This document shows, piece after piece, positions 55,872-64,000 of a DNA stretch of 64,000 nucleotides. The DNA is from Crambe crambe (lineage: Eukaryota > Porifera > Demospongiae > Poecilosclerida > Crambeidae): contig OZ004581.1 of the NCBI GenBank assembly GCA_963924555.1, forward strand, positions 1,674,001 through 1,738,000, written 5' to 3'. A model generated the notes under the pieces. The model was not told where the DNA came from and ran no database searches. It was given only the letters and a program-made list of their open reading frames with translations. Position 1 is the first letter of the stretch, and the number at the start of each line of letters is the position of its first letter. Both the position numbers and the translations under genes were made by a program.

Positions 55872-56279
55872 TGTTACCCTGACTAGCTATGTCTAGTAGC
55901 AAAAATCTTACAGTAAAATATTGACTCCCTTAAACTAGTGCTTCTTACCTCAAATCTTTGTCTCTTTGAATTGAAGTTATTCTCCATTATTTACTGGTTG
56001 TTTTCACTTGGTTCTTGTAATAACTGCTTGATTCTATTTGAAAGAAATGAATGCTAATTCTCAATATTACATATCTTAATGATAAGAGTAAATTGAGAAT
56101 GGTTAGAGTGTGGCTGAAACTCTATCTTGGATTGCATTCGTTGATAGTTCTCCAAGTAGGGATGGCATGGATGGCTACGTGATTTGACAAAAAAACAAAT
56201 TAATGTAGGGATGGCAAAACAATTTGAAATTCAGTGAGTCAGACCAAATCATTTCTGTTAATCATTTCTCCTCATTCAC

Positions 56280-56545
56280 TCGGGTCACAGATGGGTGATC
56301 CACTTTATCAAACTCAGCAGAAGTTGTACTCCAGTCTTGACCCACTAACTATCAACAAGCTGAGACAAGCTGAGCGGCTTCTCCAAGGAGATTGGAGCAT
56401 TGAAAGCCAATGTCAACATTCATTCATCTTCAGCCAGTCCGGAATCTGTTCCTAGATGATAATGGTCTACTCCGTATCAGAGGTCGTGAGGAGCACTCCA
56501 ATCAGCCATACGATGATATCCAGGAGATGCAATTGTAATTTGTAA
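56280..56545 (+). pseudogene. possible BEL/Pao-type retrotransposon fragment
   Basis: One frame reads LTINKLRQAERLLQGDWS; a shifted frame continues LQPVRNLFLDDNGLLRIRGR. The combination of a helix with AE, then FLDDNGLLR.RGR, resembles the region before the zinc-binding start of integrase in BEL/Pao polyproteins. The frame is broken and the flanks show no long terminal repeats. Identification is tentative. Confidence 0.4.
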
Positions 56546-57800
56546 AGAGGCTTGGCTTTCCTGTACACTGTACGTAGTACTGATTATCACAGTTTCATGC
56601 CACAAATCACTGATTTAAAAAAATAACATTAAGTGGTAGGAAGTGGCACCCCTTCTAAGTATGTTTCATTTGCCATACTCAACACACATACAAAGTTTCA
56701 TGCTTTGGACCAACCGGTAACTATTTTTCTAGCTTACTGCTTGACTATAGTAGCTGCATGTAAAAAAATATAAAAAAAGGGCCCAGTAACTAGAATATTT
56801 CATACCACCACCCCTCATAATTATTCTCAAATGGGAACCTATAGTGCTATAAAGTATAGCTGGGTGTCTAGATTTATTGGATTGGGAATGATGGAATGGA
56901 ATACTGGAATCAAAGATTTAAATGGCTATTTTATGATTTAAACAGACACATGCTCCTTGGCTACCATATTCCATAGCTCTCTATCAATAATAATGCATGG
57001 AGTATTAACCATTGATCCATGTATTAAAATCTGTGATTGCTGGCAACAACTGTACCAATTTAGATGCAGAAATCTGTATTTAATTGGGCCTGGGTACAAG
57101 GCTAGCTTATTCTGCTGACCACTTGTTCCTACTATACTGAAAGCACAGTAGTGCTGAATCCTCGGTGTTATTGCACATTACATGGAGCAAAAAATTAATG
57201 AATAATGAGTAATGGTGACAAGGTCACACTTGTCACAAGATGATCACAAAATAATGGGTGCCGGTGATGGTGCAATGAATGAGTCAGACTGTTGTAAGTA
57301 AGATGAGCTAAATAATGGGTCGGGCTTGTCAAACGATAATCTTCTCTGTGAGATATCACATCTCATGGATTTCTAGCATTTGAGGTGGTCTGATTTGAAA
57401 TCAAAGCTCACAATTAAGCCAGCTAGCAGTCGAACAAGAAAGAAGAAACTCCTCTCAGTAACAATCACGATGTGTGGTATAGACTACATAGTCTAGTAAG
57501 GTAAGTCAGGGTAATTCTGAATACTTTTTCAGATTTCTGACTGGGAGAGATAGAAACATGCTGTAAAGTGCAGATGAAAGTTGAATCTTTTCTCTAACTA
57601 GCAGTAAAAGTTTTATTATAGAGCCAAGAATAAAGGCACTCAAAAATTGGAAAAAAATTATGCTAAATAAAAAGGCTGACAGACACTCATGTGTGACACA
57701 TGACGTCATTAATTTCAAAATGGCTGGTAATGAAAAGTTGTTCAATATGACTGATTATTTTGGAGGAAAACTGTGTGGTAAAAGCACATTGTGTGATTAT
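56546..57800. other. intergenic, no gene seen
   Basis: AT-rich DNA with short random frames only. No splice-supported coding sequence and no clear repeat found. Confidence 0.35.
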
Positions 57801-58655
57801 ACGGTCTTCATCATAAAAAGGTTCCCGTTGCGTTGCCGTACAACGTCCGTAGAACGCTCAAGCGTTGTAAAAAAAACCATGTGCGAACGCTTTATGAACG
57901 CAAAGCAGGCGTTTGCGTTGAACGGCCAAATTAAACGTACGTAGTTGAGTTCGAAATTACTAAACGTTTTTACGGTATGAAAGCACGCAGCAATTCCAGC
58001 AAAAACGTTCATCAGCAGCAGCAGATCGACAGCGAGATGACCTGCAGGCAGTCTCCGAGGAAGGCCTTGAGCTCTACGTAGCTAGATATCGACTTGTGCA
58101 TGCTAGTGGTGGTACAATTTCTTCTGCCTTCATCGTGTCTGTAAAGTTTCATCACACTGGAAATCTGACAATAGAACATCAGGGTGGTGTATGCTATAGC
58201 TAGCTGTAAGTGCAGAACTAGCTACATAGCTACGGTCTTCATCATAAAAAAGTTTCCGTTGCGTTGCCGTACAACGTCCGTAGAACGCTCAAGCGTTGTA
58301 AAAAAAAACCGTGTGCGAACGCTTTATGAACGCAAAGCAGGCGTTTGCGTTGAACGGCCCAATTAAACGTACGTAGATGGGTTCGAAATTACTAAACGTC
58401 TTTACGGTATGAAAGCACGCAGTTATTCCAGCAAAAACGTTCATCAGCAGCAGATCGACAGCGAGATGACCTGCAGGCAGTCTCCGAGGAAGGCCTTGAG
58501 CTCTACGTAGCTAGATATCGACTTGTGCATGCTAGTGGTGGTACAATTTCTTCTGCCTTCATCGTGTCTGTAAAGTTTCATCTCACTGATAATAGAACAT
58601 CATGGTGGTGTTATACTATAGCTAGCTGTAAGTGCAGAACTAGCTAGCTAGCTAG
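57801..58655. repeat. two tandem units of 431 nt
   Basis: Units start at 57801 and 58232 (ACGGTCTTCATCATAAAAA), nearly identical, with CG-rich words such as CGTTGCCGTACAACGTCCG. On plus both can be read as IIK(R/K)FPLRCRTTSVERSS. This peptide-like motif resembles one read on minus in the neighbouring 312-nt units, suggesting the two arrays are inverted relatives. Confidence 0.75.
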
Positions 58656-59272
58656 CTCTAGTGCCAACATAAGCTAGTCAGCTTAGAGAGATAGCTAGTC
58701 AGCCTAGAGAGATAGCTACGCATAGTTCTATAAGCTTTTAGGCTTAGGGTTACGTTTTATAATAACGTTTTTTCACCTACGTACGTACATGGCTATACTT
58801 CTTACCGTTTCTTCGTGAACGTTGAACAGGCGTGCAACGCTTGATGTTAAACGGTGTAGAAAATTAAACGCACGGGGGACTGTGTGAAAACGGCAACGGT
58901 CAAGGCGTGCAACGCCAGTTCTACGTGGACGGAACGGGAACTTTTTTTTGCAGCCTACCGTAGCTAGCTCTAGTGCCAACATAAGCTAGTCAGCTTAGAG
59001 AGATAGCTAGTCAGCCTAGAGAGATAGCTACGCATAGTTCTATAAGCTTTTAGGCTTAGGGTTACGTTTTGTAATAACGTTTTTTCACCTACGTATGTAC
59101 ATGGCTATGCTTCTTACCGTTTCTTCGTGAACGTTGAACAGGCGTGCAACGCTTGATGTTAAACGGTGTAGAAAATTAAACGCACGGGGGACTGTGTGAA
59201 AACGGCAACGGTCAAGGCGTTCAACGCCAGTTCTACGTGGACGGAACGGGAACTTTTTTTTGCGGCCTACCG
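58656..59272. repeat. two tandem units of 312 nt
   Basis: Units start at 58656 and 58968 (CTCTAGTGCCAACATAAGC). On minus each reads KKFPFRPRRTGV then HTVPRAFNFLHRLTSSVARL with only a few replacements. CG-rich content contrasts with the AT-rich flanks. A possible terminal/subterminal repeat pair of a larger element together with 57801-58655. Confidence 0.7.
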
Positions 59273-59700
59273 TAACTGCACAAGTTGATATGAATTTGAT
59301 TGTCATATGTGAAAGGATCATGGAGTTACAGCTATCAAAGAAGATGAATCTGATGATCATAAAAATTTAGACGGCAGCTGGTGCTGATTGTTGATGCTAG
59401 TTTGAGCATCTTTTGCATTGATTTCCAGATGTAAGAAGTTTAGTTGAGCCTGTAGCAAGAATAGAAGAGATACAGAGAGTCCAGTTTGTATTGTTCTAAT
59501 GGAGAAGCCATGCCAATTCCATACTAACCCTACATAGAGAGTGCTACCACACTCTCTGATAATTATAGTGCTAAAAATTAGATTTGATGTTGACTTCTTA
59601 TGATTATAACACTTGAACAGATCATGAAACCATACTGCTGATTCTGGTACCTTGGATAACTTCTTGCATCAAGCGGAAAAGAAGGCACGCAAGAAGGATG
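59273..59700. other. intergenic
   Basis: No gene seen. It carries one AGAGAGTGC-type palindrome (59536-59557) next to CCCTACAT. Confidence 0.35.
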
Positions 59701-61050
59701 AAGGCATTCAACTTAGCTATACAACTGATAGGTCAAAGTTCACAAGCTCAACACTTTCCCGCTAAATTTGAATCTGTGTTGCCCCCCTTCCCTCACCCCC
59801 ATAATAAAAGTTGTGAATTCTGAATCTGAATCTCTCTGGACAACACAAATCAGTTCGGCTGTGGAGTCATAGTTGATTAATGCTGCAGTCTGAATTCCTT
59901 GATAACAGCAAAGCTGTACATGACTTTGAATATCAATCACTGTCCACTGCAAAGCTTGGCAGCACTTAACCACAATTCTAAAATAATTATCTGTAATACA
60001 GTAAATTTGAAATGAGCAATCAAAAACACGTTTCACATGGGGAGGGTAGGTCTACTCAAGTTCCTAACTTTGTCAATGTCATGTACATTCAGAGGGAGAG
60101 TCTGGTTCTGAATCTTCTATACAGTACTCCTAACAGCTTCCTAACTTTAGCATCTACATGAGGAGACTATGACAGGTCGGATGAAATTATAACACCCATT
60201 AGCAAGTATTTGAAGTGTGGGACTACATAAGTCCAGGGGCATACTGTTAATTACAAAGTAAAGGAGTATCTTTTTCTTGTGATGTGCATGGCCTTGCACT
60301 TTGCTGAGATTGAAAGTGAGACAGACGGTATTAGCCCACTCCAAAATGAGGTCTTAGACTAGCTATATCAGCTGAGCCTCAGCCATGGTCCCTCATGACT
60401 TTATGAAGTAACATACGTATCATTGGCAAACACGTTTAGCAGGCTTCTATCAGACAGTGCAAGTTGAGAAATGTCATCAAGAACAGTAGAGGACCCTGGG
60501 GAATTTCAGAATGAACATGGATGGACTGTGATGTCACACCATTTACTACAACATGATGGCATAACTGTGTATCTAGGTAATAATATTAGGGTGAAAGCCA
60601 CAAATGCTAAGAAGCAGCCTATGAGAAACATTTCTTCAGATCAAAGAAAAATGATCAGACCTCCAGTCCTGAGTCAAGAGCCAGAAGCCATTCATGTATC
60701 AAAGCACTCACCGTAGATTTTCCTGTCTGGAAGCCCCATTGATTGCAGTAGAGAGGACAGTATTCTGCCAAGTACTTGGATATAATTATATTGATGTATG
60801 TTTTGCTGACGATAATAGGAGCGAAATTGGACAATAGTTGGCACAGTCATTACGGCTTCCAGATTTATGGATAGCAACTACAAAAGAGACTTTCCAGGGT
60901 GAAGGAAAACAGCCAGTGCTGATAGATTGATTGAATGGTGCAGCTAAGAAGGGAGCAATGCTATGAGCAATAAGCTGAAATTCCATCAGGGCCATTGGCT
61001 TTAGAGGTATCAAGCTGCTGTATCAAGGAAATAATGTCATCTTCAGTACA
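59701..61050 (-). pseudogene. decayed non-LTR (LINE) reverse transcriptase
   Basis: On minus, in several frames, conserved LINE RT blocks appear in the right order: FPSPWKVSFVVAIHKSGSRN then NYCPISLL (about 60890-60830); NQWGFQTGKSTVSALIH (about 60760-60700); NGVTSQSIHVHSEIPQGPLL (about 60540-60480); NVFANDTYVT, the FADD box (about 60440-60410); the EWANTVCLTFNLSKVQ region (about 60344); and VDAKVRKLLGVLYRRFR (about 60150-60100). The catalytic Asp pair is altered (AND) and frames shift repeatedly, so the element is dead. CR1/Jockey-like grouping is a guess from block spacing. Confidence 0.75.
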
Positions 61051-61108
61051 GAACATATATGACTGTCAGTTACATGACCACAAAACTGCCAGCCACATGA
61101 CTACATAT
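61051..61108. repeat. left part of split minisatellite
   Basis: Repeated words (GACTGTCAGTTACATGACCA, CTGCCAGCCACATGACTACA) match the array at 62832-63060. The two mobile elements between them interrupt one original array. Confidence 0.6.
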
Positions 61109-61111
61109 ATA

Positions 61112-61394
61112 CAGTCGAACCTCAGTTATCCAGACATCTTTGTCCAAGTTTTTTTTCCAAGCTGCCGGATAAGTGAAATAGTATTATAGTGTTGTGGTTA
61201 TGTTGATTGTTTAGTACTAACAGTTTAGAAAAGTAAAGTGTAGCTTGTTGTTATGCAGTTGCTAATTATGTGCCTGTGCAAAATAATGTCAAGATCCATT
61301 ACAGATGCATGTTTTAATCACTATTTCCTAATCTGGATAAACTACCCCCCCCCCCCTCCAAATAAAGGAGGTATGGATAACCGAGGTTACACTG
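61112..61394. mobile_element. pogo/Tc1-like MITE (CAGTCGAACCTCAGTTATCC)
   Basis: CAGTCGAACCTCAGTTATCC at the left and its near-inverse GGATAACCGAGGTTACACTG at the right, flanked by TA. Such ends are typical of pogo/Tigger-group MITEs in animals. A C-run lies at about 61346-61357. No coding capacity. Confidence 0.75.
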
Positions 61395-62056
61395 TATAGT
61401 GTAAGCCCCCGATAATCAACCATACTTTGCCCCTCACACCATATCTCCCTCACCGATGGTCATCAAAGTCTCAAACAACAACCATAGGAAAGATAATTTC
61501 ATCCTAGAAATTTTGCTATGCTGAATCTACTACGACAACTAAAAAATCATTGATCGACCACCGACACCTATTTTTGACCACCTGTTGAAAATCATAAAAT
61601 CAATCATCGTCCGTTCCATTCTTTCTTCTCCACTACATGTTAGGGCCCTTAAAAGATACTTTTATACTATAAAATACATCATCATAACAAATTTTATAAA
61701 AAATGAACGAAGCATTTCTACCATAAACTGCAACGGTGGAATGGAACTGCTGCAGAAGCTCTCCTTTTCGTTGGATTCTGGTGATAGTTTTTGGATACAA
61801 TCTTCATTGGTCTGTGTTTCATATTCCTACAGAATCCAGTCAAAATCTATCCTTAGATCCCGTTGCTATGTGGTTGCTATGTGGATTAAATCAGCAAGTG
61901 TGCACTAATTCTGTAGGAGTGCACTAATTTTTGCTCAAAGTGTGCACACTATCTATCTTCTGAATCGGGTGTATCTGAATGGAGAGATACTCCCAAGCAC
62001 GAGGGATATAAGTATTTTGAGTCCAAAGATCAAGGAAGGCGAGCGAAACACCAGCT

Positions 62057-62170
62057 CGCTCAGAAAAGCTTGTTGGGTTTGAAACGTGGAATTTTAATAC
62101 TATTAGTTGACCACGTTGCACATTTATAATGACCACATTCCACGTTTCAAACCCAAAAAGCTTTTCAGAG
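62057..62170. repeat. foldback within nested insertion (GGGTTTGAAACGTGGAAT)
   Basis: CAGAAAAGCTTGTTGGGTTTGAAACGTGGAAT-type left arm (62061-62092) pairs with the right arm around 62136-62168. The loop is about 43 nt. Non-coding. Confidence 0.65.
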
Positions 62171-62399
62171 AGTAGCCAGCATAAAAGGCAGAATTTCCAA
62201 GCTGTTTTACAGCGCTGGCTGGCATTCTGCATGTACAGTTTGCTCCGCTAGGTCATGTGGACTATTCTTTCTGCCATTTCACAACTCAAGAAAGAAGTGG
62301 AGACACAGCAATTAGCTAGCTAATAGCAAACCAAACAATACTGATGTTTGTAACTATGGACTACAGTAGCTATGCACATGCGCAACTGGATCTAATATA

Positions 62400-62513
62400 G
62401 ATAAAGCATGCGCACTCGGTTTCTGGTTGATTTAGTGCACCATCCCTTGGGCCTGCAGCCCTCAGGCTACGGTGCACTAAATCAACCAGAAACCTTGCGC
62501 CCATGCTTTATCT
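62400..62513. repeat. foldback within nested insertion (24-nt perfect core)
   Basis: Positions 62418-62441 and 62471-62494 are perfect inverted copies (core TTTCTGGTTGATTTAGTGCA). Outer arms extend imperfectly through GATAAAGCATG on both sides. Loop of 29 nt is GC-rich. Confidence 0.75.
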
Positions 62514-62831
62514 ATTACATACAGTCCTCGCTAAACAAACACCAAATTCGACTTTAAGTCGATAGCTTTCGTACCTTTTAAGCGATCTTCCAGAGCCATG
62601 GCGATAGGTAACGTGAGTTAGTAACTTACTTTCATACTGTAGTTGTTGTTAAAGTCCTGTTTTCTCTCTAGAGCTTGTAAGTTTTTCCCATATATTTTTC
62701 AATGCAGCCATTTTCTTAGATTCCGTTTACGTTTGTTTACTACCGTAGACTTTCCGTATACTAAGTAGTCGATAATAGGTGCTGCTACGGTCGATAATAG
62801 GTGCTGGTTGATAATCGGCGGCTTATGCTAT

Positions 62832-63065
62832 ATCAGACTGCCAGTCACATGACAACAAAGCCCAACATATATAGCTATCAGACTGCCAGCCACATGACTA
62901 CAAAGCTCAATGTATGTATCAGACTGCCAGTCACATGATCACAACACCCAACATACCTATATCAGACTGCCCCATTGCCAGCCACACAACTACAAAGCCC
63001 AACCTACAGTCACATGACCACAAAGCCCAACAATATATCAGACAGCCAGTATCAGAAGTGCCTCA
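62832..63065. repeat. minisatellite, about 45-nt units
   Basis: About five to six imperfect units of ATCAGACTGCCAG, then CACATGACNACAAAGCCCAA, then a variable tail. It continues the partial array at 61051-61108 on the other side of the mobile elements. Confidence 0.75.
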
Positions 63066-63487
63066 CATCACTACAAAGGCCATGGCATGCCAGGGTATGA
63101 GAAGCACCTTCTCCCTACTATAGCAACTAACTTTATAGTTAGCTAGTAGTAAGTACCTAATTAGCTATTCTGCTTACATAAAAACAGCTCAGTCCTTCTT
63201 ACCTGTTGATGCCTACTTCGCATCACGTGCACCTTGCCTATAATTAAATAATGCGCATAATTATTAACTTACGCATTTATATCCACATAATAATTATGTT
63301 GCATGGTTATTTGCGCGATTTTATGAACGTGAATCCGCAGAAAAAGTGGCCAGAATGACACGCAATCCACACTATTAGGCATGTCTTCGCGGTCATTTTG
63401 ACGTGATTTATCAAGATAATCTGTGTAAGCACACAGAATAGTTTACACGAGAATTAGCTACCCCACAGATCATCTAGCTGATAATTA
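63066..63487. other. intergenic, no gene seen
   Basis: AT-rich DNA with no supported coding sequence. Confidence 0.35.
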
Positions 63488-64000
63488 TAACAAATAAGGG
63501 AAAAAGCATTTTGTGAAATGAAAAAAGATGTAGGGATGACCACTGCTCAAAAGAGTAAGGAAATAAGAAGGATGGAAATGGGATCAATCTTTGTTCTGTA
63601 TATCCAGCCAACAATCCCTACATGTACGTACATTACTACACTATAATCTGAAGTTACCCGACGTATATGTAGGGATTGTTGGCTGGATATACAGAACAAA
63701 GATTGATCCCATTTCCATCCTTATTATTTCCTTACTTTTTTGAGCAGTGGTCATCCCTACATCTTTTTTCATTTCATGAAATGCTTTTTCCCTTACTTGT
63801 TCCTGGTCTTTTTTCCTCTCTTTTATGGTTTTGGCTATGTATAGAGTTCATTCTTCTGTGTATGCAGGGACAGATGAAAGAAGAGTAGTTCTCCAATAGC
63901 ATACGAGTCAAGGTGTTGTGTCATTGTTGAGCTATACTTGGAGGTCGAAGATGCTGAAATAGAGTCTACCGTGGTGAATCTAAATCCCCGAGTCGATACA
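63488..64000. mobile_element. large foldback element, copy 2 (runs off the window)
   Basis: Left arm 63488-63625 and right arm beginning about 63660 are inverted copies, as in the element at 32880-33418. The right arm continues to the window edge and matches the inverse of 32880-33100, so here the outer right arm is retained and the outer left arm is missing. The two copies are complementary truncations. Confidence 0.7.

Larger units (their letters stand above)
61399..62828. mobile_element. TA-flanked MITE, copy 2, with nested insertion
   Basis: Ends GTGTAAGCCCCCGATAATCAACC and (inverted) GCATAAGCCGCCGATTATCAA correspond to the element at 33649-34307. The interior matches that copy except for about 650 nt inserted between roughly 61860 and 62520. 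The insertion carries two foldbacks of its own. The element sits directly beside the pogo-like MITE, sharing a TATA junction. Confidence 0.75.

Noticed and set aside
1..64000. CRISPR arrays, rRNA, tRNA or bacterial operons
   Set aside because: No spacer-repeat periodicity, no recognisable tRNA or rRNA segments, and genes are split by GT-AG introns; the DNA is eukaryotic.

Overview
The window looks like nuclear DNA of a marine invertebrate, most likely a demosponge close to Amphimedon (inference). The DNA is AT-rich, genes are split by short GT-AG introns, and there are many small inverted-repeat elements with TA target sites. The gene content is an expanded innate-immune set: death-fold domains (Death, CARD-like), a NACHT/LRR receptor, a Roc-COR GTPase, and very large inducible GTPases of the GVIN/VLIG family. 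No prokaryotic operons, rRNA, tRNA or CRISPR arrays were seen. All gene models were assembled by eye from open frames, splice sites and intron phase; no database search was run.

Left half (0.2-36 kb). A minus-strand gene (12220 to 210) reconstructs as 14 phase-compatible exons: Death-Death-linker-CARD-like-Pro/Ser linkers-Roc-COR GTPase-Cys-rich tail-transmembrane segment-short tail, about 1,403 residues. A separate block (5459-6621) sits inside its ninth intron. It holds a CARD-only gene (minus) head-to-head with the first exon of an NLR (plus). The same block recurs at 20124-21276, where the NLR is complete (CARD-NACHT-LRR, with an N-myristoylation-type start). Two copies of an SLC15/PTR-type transporter (12.6-14.3 kb and 24.7-26.5 kb) are each followed by a damaged GVIN gene (16.3-19.7 kb and 28.6-30.1 kb). 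The second set is followed by a truncated copy of the Death-Death gene (31.6-35.9 kb). This fits tandem duplication of a roughly 11-kb unit [transporter - GVIN - Death/Death gene], later disrupted by the CARD/NLR block and by transposons.

Middle (36-46 kb). A decaying ankyrin-repeat gene, then a full-length, essentially intronless GVIN gene (39254-45835, about 2,190 residues) with intact GTP-binding motifs and a C-terminal Cys/His motif.

Right (46-64 kb). Almost no host genes. There is a second segmental duplication (47.6-49.8 kb and 53.8-55.0 kb) in which each copy carries a TA-flanked insertion missing from the other. There are also several terminal-inverted-repeat elements, a decayed LINE reverse transcriptase, a possible BEL/Pao fragment, paired tandem repeats (57.8-59.3 kb), and a minisatellite split by two nested transposons (61-63 kb).

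Inference on how the genes work together: NLR, Death/CARD adaptors, Roc-COR GTPase and GVIN GTPases are all recurring parts of animal intracellular pathogen sensing. Duplication, truncation and intron nesting here seem to be generating new combinations of them.
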